Part shown: positions 14,861 through 22,002 of the stretch, one piece after another
Numbering within the stretch: position 1 is the stretch's first letter
Layout of the letters: each line of letters opens with the position of its first letter
Source of the DNA: an uncultured Collinsella sp.
GTDB lineage: Bacteria > Actinomycetota > Coriobacteriia > Coriobacteriales > Coriobacteriaceae
DNA length: 31,270 nt
NCBI GenBank assembly: GCA_902494625.1
Contig: CABUUB010000018.1
Location: 1-31,270, forward strand
Direction of reading: 5' to 3'
Made by a program: the position numbers and the translations under genes
Notes under the pieces: generated by a model
Database searches by the model: none
The model's input: only the letters and a program-made list of their open reading frames with translations
Told to the model about the DNA's origin: nothing

Positions 14861-15499
14861 CTTCCCCTCCTATCCCCAGGATCTTGTCTATCTCTTCCTT
14901 GGCTTCCAGCGCGTTCGCGCGGTGGCGCTCAAGCTCTGCGAGCTGCGCCGGCGTCTTGATAGGCTCGGGAGGCTCCGCGCTCCTGTCCTTCTTGTCAGCC
15001 ATGCCCCAGGCGATGCACCGAAGCTGGTGCTCGATACGCCAGAGCATGTAGTCGGTCGTGCTCCACCTGAGTTGCGGGTACTGCGCCTTGGCGAGGCGCG
15101 AGTTGTCGGGGAGGTGCTGCCAGAGAAGCGCCATCCGATCGAGGTCTTCGGGCGCTCCATCCAATGGCAGGGCTATGCCGTAGAACTGCTGGAAGTCTGC
15201 TATCGCTTCGCCGCGCCTGTTCTCGAGGTCGCTGGCGAAGCCTATTAGTTTTTTGCCTTTGCAGCCTCGAATGCCGCGTCGCACAGGCGGCGCATGTCGT
15301 AGGAGGTGCCTCCGAGCGCTTCGATGTACTCCTCGTCGCGGCCCATGAAGATGCGCTCCATGGCGTCCATCATCCCCGCCGGGTCGGTTTCGCTTCGGGC
15401 GAACTGCTTCACAGTCTTGTAGGACTTCAACTCGTCGAGGTCTGCGGCGAACTCGCCGTCAACGCCGTCGACGGAAAACTTGATCTCGGTCATCTGCAT
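14850..15499 (-). CDS. Tail assembly chaperone, -1 frameshift fusion (gpGT-like)
   Basis: This 216-residue product is made when ribosomes slip -1 at A AAA AAC (15248-15254), just before the stop of the shorter chaperone. The read continues LIGFASDLENRRGEAIADF, has an internal WRIEHQLRC block, and ends GIGGEDGD at 14850. The downstream frame has no good start of its own. Length, place before the tape measure and the slip site match the lambda gpG/gpGT system, in which the fusion recruits tail-tube protein to the tape measure. Confidence 0.88.
15245..15499 (-). CDS. Tail assembly chaperone, short form (gpG-like)
   Basis: An 84-residue protein (MQMTEIKFSV to FEAAKAKN) with a beta-rich start and helical end (PAGMMDAMERIF, MRRLCDAAFEAAKAKN). 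It ends with TAA immediately after the slippery heptamer. A second in-frame Met (residue 3) is an alternative start. Confidence 0.88.
   Translation of the reverse strand: MQMTEIKFSVDGVDGEFAADLDELKSYKTVKQFARSETDPAGMMDAMERIFMGRDEEYIEALGGTSYDMRRLCDAAFEAAKAKN
15248..15254 (-). promoter_or_regulatory. Programmed -1 ribosomal frameshift site A AAA AAC
   Basis: The heptamer is in the correct phase (GCA AAA AAC then TAA), so tRNAs can re-pair in the -1 frame and continue into the long chaperone frame. Canonical for siphophage tail chaperones. Confidence 0.9.
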
Positions 15500-15504
15500 T
15501 CCTC

Positions 15505-16080
15505 CTAGGCGCTGGCGGTTTCGGTCGACTCGATGTAGTCGTAGCAGGTGTTTCCGTCGCTATCGACCAGGTACTTGAGCGTGATCTGACGCCCGGCGAT
15601 CTCGCTCACCGCGAGCTTGAGGTCGTCAAGCTCGGATGACTTGGCGAAGGGCACGACCTTGCGCCAGCGGCGACCGTTCTTGAGCACGAGTTCGAGCACG
15701 ATCGACCACGCCTCGTCCTTGTTGCCGTTGTGCTCGACGGTGATAACGCCATCGAGGTCGGTCACGTTTTCGGCGCCATACATGACCTTGAGTGTTTGCG
15801 CCTTGATCTCCGCGAGCGTGAGCTTCGCAGACTCCACGCGCGAGGTCGTGGCGGAGTCCATGAGGTCGCCGTTCATATCCTTCAGCTCGTTGGCGTCGGT
15901 CTCCTCGGACTCGGTGTAGCCGTCCTCGGAGATGAAGCCGAGATTGAGGAAGGCTTCGACGAGATTGGTCTTGATGTCTGTGGGGAGGGTGGTGCCGGCC
16001 GGAGCCACGAAGATGTATCCGCCCTTCACGCCCTTGGTGGACGAGACGTTCTTGGTCTCGTTTTTCTTGAAAAGTGCCAT
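15505..16080 (-). CDS. Major tail (tube) protein
   Basis: A 191-residue protein from ATG 16080 with GGAG upstream; the open frame above it is a shadow. The sequence has the features of the major tail protein family of Gram-positive siphophages: GGYIFVAPAGTTLPTD, LGFISEDGYTESEETDANELKD, VLELVLKNGRRWRKVVP and SELDDLKLAVSEIAGRQITLKYLVD. It forms the stacked tail tube. It sits between the tail-completion gene and the chaperones, as expected. Confidence 0.9.
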   Translation of the reverse strand: MALFKKNETKNVSSTKGVKGGYIFVAPAGTTLPTDIKTNLVEAFLNLGFISEDGYTESEETDANELKDMNGDLMDSATTSRVESAKLTLAEIKAQTLKVMYGAENVTDLDGVITVEHNGNKDEAWSIVLELVLKNGRRWRKVVPFAKSSELDDLKLAVSEIAGRQITLKYLVDSDGNTCYDYIESTETASA

Positions 16081-16088
16081 GTCGGCTC

Positions 16089-16433
16089 CTATTCGCAAAT
16101 GGTTACGTTTACGTTGGTCTGGTATCGGCGCTGGCGGCTGTCTGGGTCGTCCCAGCGGTACGTGTCTCCGCACGTGGCCTCGAACACGCACTCCTCGTCC
16201 ATGAGACTCGGCACTGCGTGCTCCACGGCTTCGGCGATCTCTGCGGCGCGTCTGCGGGTCTTCGCCCATGACTGCGCCACGAGCTGCACACGGTTGATGC
16301 AGCCGCTGCGGCTAGATCCGGTCTGCGACACCGATATGAACTCGCTGGGCCTGTCAGCTGGTACGTCGAGCACGGCCTCGATGCCGGTCTCGTCCATGAG
16401 CCGCTGCGCCACCATGCGCTCCACGTCCATCAC
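16089..16433 (-). CDS. Tail terminator/completion-like protein
   Basis: A 114-residue protein (MMDVERMVAQ to VNVTICE) with an alpha/beta pattern like gpU- or DUF3168-type tail terminators: N-terminal helix, TGIEAVLDVPADRP, RVQLVAQSWAKTRRRAAEIAEAV and final beta strands. Position just before the major tail protein supports this. The start overlaps the upstream stop in an ATGA arrangement. Family assignment is from synteny more than motif. Confidence 0.65.
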   Translation of the reverse strand: MMDVERMVAQRLMDETGIEAVLDVPADRPSEFISVSQTGSSRSGCINRVQLVAQSWAKTRRRAAEIAEAVEHAVPSLMDEECVFEATCGDTYRWDDPDSRQRRYQTNVNVTICE

Positions 16434-16720
16434 TCACCGCCTCCGAACGTGGATCTGAGGCGGTTGTGCTTGCGCTCGCTCGCATGGGCGTGCGGAGTCG
16501 CCGTGGTAACCACGAAGCCGTTTGCGAGCGTGCCCTTGAACTTGCGGACTATGTAGCCGGCACCCTCGCCGTGGTGCCGGGAGAAGGACGAGTTGCACGA
16601 TGCCGCTGCGGCGTCTGCCTTCTTCTTAAGAAGCGTTTGCACCGCGCCTGAGTTCATAACCTCGGCATAGCCGCCGCGCTTCCAGCCCTTCCACTCGAAC
16701 TTCACCTTGCACTTAGCCAT
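16430..16720 (-). CDS. HK97 gp10-like head-tail connector protein
   Basis: A 96-residue basic protein (MAKCKVKFEW to RSTFGGGE). The pattern of an N-terminal strand, a helix with VQTLLKKKADAAAASCN, then GYIVRKFKGTLANGFVVTTATPHAHASERKHN resembles HK97 gp10/tail-component proteins. It overlaps the upstream gene by 8 bases. Confidence 0.65.
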   Translation of the reverse strand: MAKCKVKFEWKGWKRGGYAEVMNSGAVQTLLKKKADAAAASCNSSFSRHHGEGAGYIVRKFKGTLANGFVVTTATPHAHASERKHNRLRSTFGGGE

Positions 16721-17051
16721 CGGTGCGCCCCACTTCCACGGTGAGGTTCCAATCGCCTGGGGTGTTTTCCGGGTCGTAGCGCTGCGGGTCGCCTATGACG
16801 CGGTACTCGGTGCCTCGAACGTTCACGCGGCACCCCTTGAGCGATGCGGTGAAGCTCTTGGGGAAACACAGCGTGTAGGCGACCTCAGTGCCATCGGGGC
16901 GCGATGCGTCGAGTTCCGACGTGGCCCCCGGGCACACGACCACGCCCTCTATGGCGGTGTTCACGCTGCCGCGCTCGATAGGCTCGCCGAGCGAATCGAA
17001 GTCGACCACTGGTGTTGTGACCGTCACCGATTCGGTGCTTATGAGTCCCAT
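16713..17051 (-). CDS. Head-tail adaptor/stopper-like protein
   Basis: A 112-residue, mainly beta-strand protein (MGLISTESVT to TVEVGRTDG). Size, predicted fold (including VNVRGTEYRVIGDPQRYDPENTPGDWN, typical of head-closure proteins) and gene order fit a SPP1 gp16-like stopper. It overlaps the connector gene upstream by 13 bases. Confidence 0.65.
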   Translation of the reverse strand: MGLISTESVTVTTPVVDFDSLGEPIERGSVNTAIEGVVVCPGATSELDASRPDGTEVAYTLCFPKSFTASLKGCRVNVRGTEYRVIGDPQRYDPENTPGDWNLTVEVGRTDG

Positions 17052-17437
17052 TCGGCATCACTCCCAACCGGTTGGAGCGCCCCGATGCGCTGGTCGAGCA
17101 GCCCGAGGCGCTTCAGCTCCGTCTTTCCCAGGTACATTTCGCCGAGGGCAGACCCGTACGACACGCTGGCCGTGTAGCCGCCTGCGCCCTGGCTGTACTG
17201 CATGGCACCCGCCAGAGCTGCTGGCGCAGACAAGACCCTGTTGACCACGAGGCAGCACACCGCTGCGGCAGATCGGTCGAAGGCGGCTACCTTGCCGCGC
17301 TCGTAGTCGCCCACGTTTGATTCGTAAGCGCTCATGAGCAGGTCTGACGCGTCTGAGAGCAGGGTCGCGGCGCGTGCCTCGTCAGTCGGGTCGCCGTACC
17401 TCGCCCTATAGTCTTCGATGGTCGCTAGCGGCTCCAT
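17039..17437 (-). CDS. Head-tail connector, Gp15/Gp19-like
   Basis: A 132-residue protein from ATG 17437; the frame above is a shadow of the head-fibre gene. The start MEPLATIEDYRARYGDPTDE followed by helices with LLSDASDLLMSAYE and VCCLVVNRVLS and an ALGEMYLGKTELKRLGL end is a recognisable Gram-positive siphophage connector pattern. It docks on the portal. Confidence 0.78.
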   Translation of the reverse strand: MEPLATIEDYRARYGDPTDEARAATLLSDASDLLMSAYESNVGDYERGKVAAFDRSAAAVCCLVVNRVLSAPAALAGAMQYSQGAGGYTASVSYGSALGEMYLGKTELKRLGLLDQRIGALQPVGSDAEWDS

Positions 17438-17441
17438 GCGC

Positions 17442-17723
17442 CTACTCCTCGCTGGCAGGCTCTTCGGCCTTGCCGGAGTCAACCGGCTTCGCGGCATTCT
17501 CGCCGGCCTTCTGCTCGGATGCCTCGGAGGTCGCGGCCATCACGCCAGCGTCGACGAGGCACTTGACCACCTTGGCGATGGTCGGGTTCGCACCAGGGTT
17601 TGCGGCCTGTTTGGAGATGCCGACAGGCTCGCCGTCGGCGGTCACGAAGCAGACGTGCTGCGGGAGGATCGGGGATGCCTTGGATGCGTCCTCGACGATG
17701 AACTTCTGCACAAGGTTCGCCAT
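17442..17723 (-). CDS. Head fibre-like protein
   Basis: A 93-residue protein. MANLVQKFIVEDASKASPIL and FVTADGEPVGIS, then an Ala/Glu-rich tail (KPVDSGKAEEPASEE), resemble the head-fibre family found next to major capsid genes. It begins 13 bases after the capsid stop. The role, probably capsid decoration, is inferred. Confidence 0.6.
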   Translation of the reverse strand: MANLVQKFIVEDASKASPILPQHVCFVTADGEPVGISKQAANPGANPTIAKVVKCLVDAGVMAATSEASEQKAGENAAKPVDSGKAEEPASEE

Positions 17724-17735
17724 GGTTACCGCCCC

Positions 17736-18614
17736 CTAGGCCGTCTTCAGGATGGCGAAGGCCTTGGGGTCGAGAACCGCGTAGGCAAGGACTGCCTCGG
17801 TGCGGTACGCGACCTGGTTGTATCCCTTCAGGTCCTGACCGGTGTTGTCGGGGTCGCCGTACTCGATGATCTCGGAGGTCATGTCGCGCACCATGCCCCA
17901 CTTGATGGTGGAGAAGTCGCCCATGATGCCCGCCACCTTCGGGTCGATCTTGCAGCGGCGACCGTTGACGGTGCCGGAGGTCGCGGCGGGGATGCCGTCG
18001 ATGTTGCCGACGTTGAGGGACAGCGGGATCTCCGGGTAGAGGCGCTGGCCGGTGGCGGGAATGCGCAGCTTGCGGAGGTCTGCGGCGAACTTGCGGGAGA
18101 GCGCGAAACCGTTGATGTCGTAGTCGATAAGCGCGTCGGCCAGCGCGTCGATGTCGTCGACTGCGGATGCCGAGGCGGTTACGGCGTTGGCCCCTGCGGT
18201 GAGCGCGGTGTAGCCATCGAGCGCGGTGCCCGTCTTGGGGGACACGGCGTGGTAGACCACGTAGTCGAGCGCTCGGCCGATCGCGGCGGTCTGGTCGGCG
18301 ATGATGTTGGTCACGATCTCAAGCTGGTTGTCCTCGTCGGCCCAGCGCAGCTCGTCGGAGACGCGTGTGGTCGTGACTACCTTCACGCGCTTTGCGACGA
18401 TCGGCGTGGTGGAGACCTCGGAACCGCTCTTCTTCGCGCCCTCCGCAACTACCTCGGCCTCGGTTGTCGGGTTGAACACGATGTAGGTGGTGTCGGAGAA
18501 CGTCTGCGGGGTGCTGGGGGACAGCGCCGCGATGGTGGAGGTGTCCTTTGCCTTGTTGATGATGGAGGTCACTACCTTGTGCGGGAGCTTGACCTTGCTG
18601 GTGTCGTTAGCCAT
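17736..18614 (-). CDS. Major capsid protein (HK97 fold)
   Basis: A 292-residue protein. Features typical of HK97-fold capsids without a fused scaffold: VVTSIINKAKDTSTIAALS near the N-terminus, EAEVVAEGAKKSGSE (E-loop start), KRVKVVTTTRVSDELRWAD, IGRALDYVVYHAV (spine helix) and the A-domain/P-domain end IEYGDPDNTGQDLKGYNQVAYRTE. It follows the scaffold gene, with AGGAGCCGAA before the ATG. Confidence 0.92.
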   Translation of the reverse strand: MANDTSKVKLPHKVVTSIINKAKDTSTIAALSPSTPQTFSDTTYIVFNPTTEAEVVAEGAKKSGSEVSTTPIVAKRVKVVTTTRVSDELRWADEDNQLEIVTNIIADQTAAIGRALDYVVYHAVSPKTGTALDGYTALTAGANAVTASASAVDDIDALADALIDYDINGFALSRKFAADLRKLRIPATGQRLYPEIPLSLNVGNIDGIPAATSGTVNGRRCKIDPKVAGIMGDFSTIKWGMVRDMTSEIIEYGDPDNTGQDLKGYNQVAYRTEAVLAYAVLDPKAFAILKTA

Positions 18615-18633
18615 TTCGGCTCCTTACTTGTCT

Positions 18634-19110
18634 CTAGTTGTTACCGAGGAGCTGGCGCGTGAAGTCGCGCAGCTCAGATTTGTCGCCGTCGCTCGGCTTC
18701 GGGAAGCTTCCTGGCTTCTCGACCTTGGGCGCGGGCGGCTTTTTGAACGCGGCGAGCATGTCGTCTGCCCACTTGGACATGCTTTCCTCGTCGTCGCCGA
18801 CGATCAGGCTCGCCGGCACGCCCTTCTCCTGCGCGACCTTGGCCGCGATCTTCGACCGCTTCTCTTCCTTCTCCTTGTCGTCGAGCCTCTTCTTGAGGTC
18901 GGCGATCTGGTCTTCGGCGGTCTTGTTCGCGTTGTTGGCCTCCTCAAGCGCCGCTGCTGCGGTTCTGTTGGCCTTCGCCTTCTTCTCCCACTCGCGCGAG
19001 TGCTTCTTCTCGGCCTCGTACAGCGCCTTGTAGTCGACGGGCGGCTCCTGGTTGGCGCCATCTCCGCCTTCTGCTCCCGGCGCTTGCGTGGGTTCGTTTG
19101 CTTCTGCCAT
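18634..19110 (-). CDS. Scaffolding protein (DUF4355-like)
   Basis: A 158-residue acidic protein with a disordered N-terminus, a long coiled coil (about residues 27-95, KALYEAEKKHSREWEKKAKANR...) and a basic-aromatic C-terminus ending RQLLGNN, typical of phage scaffolds encoded before the capsid. It guides procapsid assembly and is then lost. It is the first gene after the three-hairpin leader. Confidence 0.85.
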   Translation of the reverse strand: MAEANEPTQAPGAEGGDGANQEPPVDYKALYEAEKKHSREWEKKAKANRTAAAALEEANNANKTAEDQIADLKKRLDDKEKEEKRSKIAAKVAQEKGVPASLIVGDDEESMSKWADDMLAAFKKPPAPKVEKPGSFPKPSDGDKSELRDFTRQLLGNN

Positions 19111-19124
19111 GTCGCGTCCTTTCC

Positions 19125-19191
19125 CGTGCCGTGCGGCACGCCTGAGCTGCCGTGCGGCTGCTCAACGGTCATCAGTTGGGCCGTGCGGCCC
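19125..19191 (-). repeat. Three CCGCACGG hairpins in the scaffold/capsid leader
   Basis: Cores at 19129-19136, 19150-19157 and 19181-19188 share CCGCACGG on the minus strand. The outer copies extend to perfect 6-7-bp arms (19125-19140; 19178-19191); the middle one (19146-19161) has one mismatch. The last ends 14 bases before the scaffold start codon. They could be RNA stem-loops or repeated operator sites. Confidence 0.7.
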
Positions 19192-19200
19192 GTCCGCGAC

Positions 19201-19221
19201 AGTTTCTTATGAGCGTGAGAT
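19201..19221 (-). promoter_or_regulatory. ATCTCACG element before the scaffold/capsid operon
   Basis: ATCTCACG (19214-19221, minus strand) directly follows the terminator, as in the two other copies. The TACGAT part is not conserved here (TAAGAA at a similar place), so promoter function is less certain. Confidence 0.4.
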
Positions 19222-19229
19222 TCGGCATG

Positions 19230-19252
19230 AAAAAGGCCACCTGTAGGTGGCC
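19230..19252 (-). terminator. Rho-independent terminator after the MuF-like gene
   Basis: On the minus strand, an 8-bp perfect palindromic stem GGCCACCT/AGGTGGCC (19235-19252) followed by five T. It separates packaging genes from the scaffold/capsid operon. Confidence 0.8.
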
Positions 19253-19328
19253 CTTGCTGTTTTTTGCGGTTATAATCTGGTTAGCCAGCGGGTTGTTTGA
19301 CTCACCTATAGAGACATGCAGCCGCTGG

Positions 19329-20603
19329 CTATTTCTTTATTCGCAGGAGTTTCCCATCGTGCCCGAGCATCCTGACCTCGCTGATGTGATAGCGGGCCAT
19401 GTACTTGCTGATCCACTTTATCGCCTGCTCGTCCGTCACCTTTTCGTTCTCGCTCACGTCGACGACGGTGAGCTTCACGCCATTCTTGCCGGGTATTGAC
19501 TTGATGTGAGACTTGAACGTGTTCTCAGACCCAGCTCCGTAGATCGTCTTGATTTCGATACCCGTTGATAAATCCGCTCGGCTAATCGTTGTCTTCCCAT
19601 CGGAGTTCGGTGCTGTCAGATGCGATTCGTCTTCCCAGAACTCCGCCTTATAGCCAAGCGCGTTCAACTTCTCGGCGGTAATTCTTTCGCCGGGGTCTTT
19701 CTTCCAGCGCTTTAGCTTTTCGCCTTTCACGGCGGAGTCCGTAAACTCGATGCCGGAATGTTCTCCCGATGCGTACCACTTCGGATCGCGCAGTTCGATC
19801 TCCTCGACCATGCGCTTGTTCACGTACTTGTCGAAAGCCTTGCCGGCCTTGTTTCCGTGGGCCTTGATGTACGCCTCTCGCTCCGCGTCGGGCATGGCGT
19901 CCCATTCCGCCCACAGCCCGTTGCGACCGCCCAATGTGTCAAGGCACTCGTTGAACCTGTCGTACATGCCGTCGGGGTCGTAGCCCTTGACCTTTGATCC
20001 CTTGCCGAAGCTCGGCACGACGCGGCAGTCGCACTTTGGGTGCGAGTGGCTTGCGGCCTCCTTTGTCTTGTAGTTGAAGCCGAACGAGGAGAGCATGAGG
20101 CAGAAACCGCACGTCTCGCCAGACGGCACGCGTGCGTACCTCGGTTTCGCCGGGTCTTTGGAGACGTTGTGCGCCACGCACATGTTCGCGGCCTTGCGGA
20201 TCTCTGCGTCGAGGCGGCGAACGCACGCGGCAACGAACATGTCGGTGGCTCCCTGCTTCACCACGCTTGCCATGAACGCCTTCACCGAGCCGTACGTCGC
20301 CTGGGGGTCGCGCAGCGACTCGGCGACGGCGGCGTACTTTCCGGGCGCTTCCTGCGCCTTGCGCACGGCGTCGTAGAACTCGGCGGCGCGGCCAGCCGCA
20401 ACGGTGTCGGCGTAGTAGCCGCAAGCCGTCTCGATCACCTCGTAGGCCGCCTCTCGCAGCGCCGCTATGTCGCCGTTCCCGCTCGCCTCCCAGTCGGCCA
20501 CCAAGCGGGTGAGCGCGTCGCCGGCTTGGCGCTGCGCCATTCCAGATAGCGCGTTGATCTCGTCCGTAAGCTCGTTAAGCAGGCTGCGAGGTATCTCCGC
20601 CAT
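19329..20603 (-). CDS. MuF-type minor capsid protein with C-terminal nuclease-toxin-like domain
   Basis: A 424-residue protein. Residues 1-215 are a MuF/VG15-type minor head protein with the hallmark ETCGFCLMLSS and SHPKCDCRV (Cys165, Cys168, His188, Cys191, Cys193). Residues about 305-424 are an added domain: LNALGYKAEFWEDESHLTAP, then a conserved Asp344, GIEIKTIYG with a Glu-x-Lys core (350-352), KSHIKS and VVDVSE, resembling the CdiA-C/MuF-C tRNase-type toxins with a PD-(D/E)xK-like active site. The 3' end uses more A/T-rich codons than the head domain, suggesting separate acquisition. No immunity-like gene follows; a terminator does. It could be packaged in the head and injected. Toxin activity is inferred. 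Confidence 0.82.
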   Translation of the reverse strand: MAEIPRSLLNELTDEINALSGMAQRQAGDALTRLVADWEASGNGDIAALREAAYEVIETACGYYADTVAAGRAAEFYDAVRKAQEAPGKYAAVAESLRDPQATYGSVKAFMASVVKQGATDMFVAACVRRLDAEIRKAANMCVAHNVSKDPAKPRYARVPSGETCGFCLMLSSFGFNYKTKEAASHSHPKCDCRVVPSFGKGSKVKGYDPDGMYDRFNECLDTLGGRNGLWAEWDAMPDAEREAYIKAHGNKAGKAFDKYVNKRMVEEIELRDPKWYASGEHSGIEFTDSAVKGEKLKRWKKDPGERITAEKLNALGYKAEFWEDESHLTAPNSDGKTTISRADLSTGIEIKTIYGAGSENTFKSHIKSIPGKNGVKLTVVDVSENEKVTDEQAIKWISKYMARYHISEVRMLGHDGKLLRIKK

Positions 20604-22002
20604 CCTCGCCCTCCTTCGGCTCGAACAGCGAGGCCACGGCAGCGCTCGCCTGTGCCTTCTTGTTGTCGCTGTTGATGCGCTGGATCTGCTCGTCTGTGTA
20701 GTCGAGCATTTCGAGCATCACGTCGGAGTTGGCGAGCTTCGGCAGACCCTGCACCTGCTTCAACGCGGCGTCGGACAGGCTCACGATTGACGGGTAGGCC
20801 GGGGACATGAAGCGCGGGTTGAGGTTGTAGCCGGCATCGCGCTCGGTCTCGTAATCCGTGCCGTTCGCCACAGCGAGCGCCATGTAGGCCACGTTGCGCA
20901 AAGCGTTGCCATTCTCGCGGTTGAGGTTCTTCGCATCGATCACGAGCGGTTCGAGCGATGCAGCGATGGCATCCGAAGAGGATGGGTTGTCGTTGCTCAC
21001 GCCGAAGAAAGACACCGGAACATTGGTGACCGCCGACATTTGGCATGCTAGCTGGCGCAGGTACTCGGTGAGCGGCGCCATCTGCAACTGGGCCGACTGC
21101 CACACGGTCGGCGAGTCTCCGTCAGGGTCTTTGGTGATCTCGTTGACCGCCCCCATCGACGCGTCGTACTTGTTCTGCCCGTTGATCATCTTCTTGTATG
21201 TGCCGAGCAGCCAGGTCTGCGGCAGCGTCGCGGCCTCAGACGCCACCTCCATGCGGGCGCGTTGGCGTATGGCGTCGTCTGTGATGCTCATGACCGAACG
21301 GCTGATGCGCGAGGAGCCGAACGGTCGCTCAAGCGTGGCATCGTAGGGCATAGGCTCCATGAGACAGCGACCCATGCCATGCTCCATGTAGTCGGCCACC
21401 CAGTGGCCGCTGCCGCGCGTAAGCACCACCAGCGCGTCTTCTGTGAGCAGGTGCACGACGGTCGGCACGCGCTCGGTGTCACCTGGCATCTTCTTCGACT
21501 CGGCCACAACGAGACCGGCCTTGATGCGCTTCTGCGCGTCATCCCAGATTGCCGCCGCTGCGGTTGCCGGGTACGCGGAGATGATTGGCTTGCCGCCGCC
21601 GTCCGTGACAGTCCAGAAGCCGCAGCAGTGCTTCAGCTCACCGATAAGGTTCTTGCGGTAGAGAGCTTCGAGCTGGTTGTCGGCGCATATGTCGCGCAGC
21701 CGCATGGTAACGGCATCGTCGTCGGCAGTGAAGCCGTTGAACACCGAGCGATCTGCCAGGGCGTGCACCGCCTTCTTGGGCCAGTCAACGCGCGGGTTGA
21801 TCTTCTTGGCGAGGGCTTTCGGCATGGCGATGCCTAGGTCTTTGACGCCGACGTGTCCGAGGTAGTAGTCCTCCCGCAACATGTTGCGGGATCGGTGGGT
21901 GCGCCACGTGTCCATAAGCTCGCGCACGAGCGCCTTGTCCTCGTGTCGCAGGCCTTCCGCCGCCGCGACCTGTCCGGCCAGTTCCATGTTCACTGCTGCC
22001 AT
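20575..22002 (-). CDS. Portal protein (SPP1 gp6-like)
   Basis: A 475-residue protein between the large terminase and the MuF gene. Signatures include RNMLREDYYLGHVGVKDLGIAMP, INPRVDWPKKAVHALADRSVFNGF, SRISRSVMSITDDAIRQRARMEVASEAA and VPVSFFGVSNDNPSSSDAIAASLEPLV, all familiar from actinophage/Gram-positive portals. It forms the dodecameric DNA gate at the head vertex. Its ATG overlaps the terminase stop (TGATG), and its end overlaps the MuF start by 29 bases. Confidence 0.95.
   Translation of the reverse strand: MAAVNMELAGQVAAAEGLRHEDKALVRELMDTWRTHRSRNMLREDYYLGHVGVKDLGIAMPKALAKKINPRVDWPKKAVHALADRSVFNGFTADDDAVTMRLRDICADNQLEALYRKNLIGELKHCCGFWTVTDGGGKPIISAYPATAAAAIWDDAQKRIKAGLVVAESKKMPGDTERVPTVVHLLTEDALVVLTRGSGHWVADYMEHGMGRCLMEPMPYDATLERPFGSSRISRSVMSITDDAIRQRARMEVASEAATLPQTWLLGTYKKMINGQNKYDASMGAVNEITKDPDGDSPTVWQSAQLQMAPLTEYLRQLACQMSAVTNVPVSFFGVSNDNPSSSDAIAASLEPLVIDAKNLNRENGNALRNVAYMALAVANGTDYETERDAGYNLNPRFMSPAYPSIVSLSDAALKQVQGLPKLANSDVMLEMLDYTDEQIQRINSDNKKAQASAAVASLFEPKEGEDGGDTSQPA

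Noticed and set aside
13754..14959. 401-residue open frame on the plus strand
   Set aside because: Opposite the tape measure gene, with no recognisable domain.
17418..18662. 414-residue open frame on the plus strand
   Set aside because: Antisense to the major capsid and head-fibre genes; Gly/Asp/Val-rich low-complexity composition typical of shadows.
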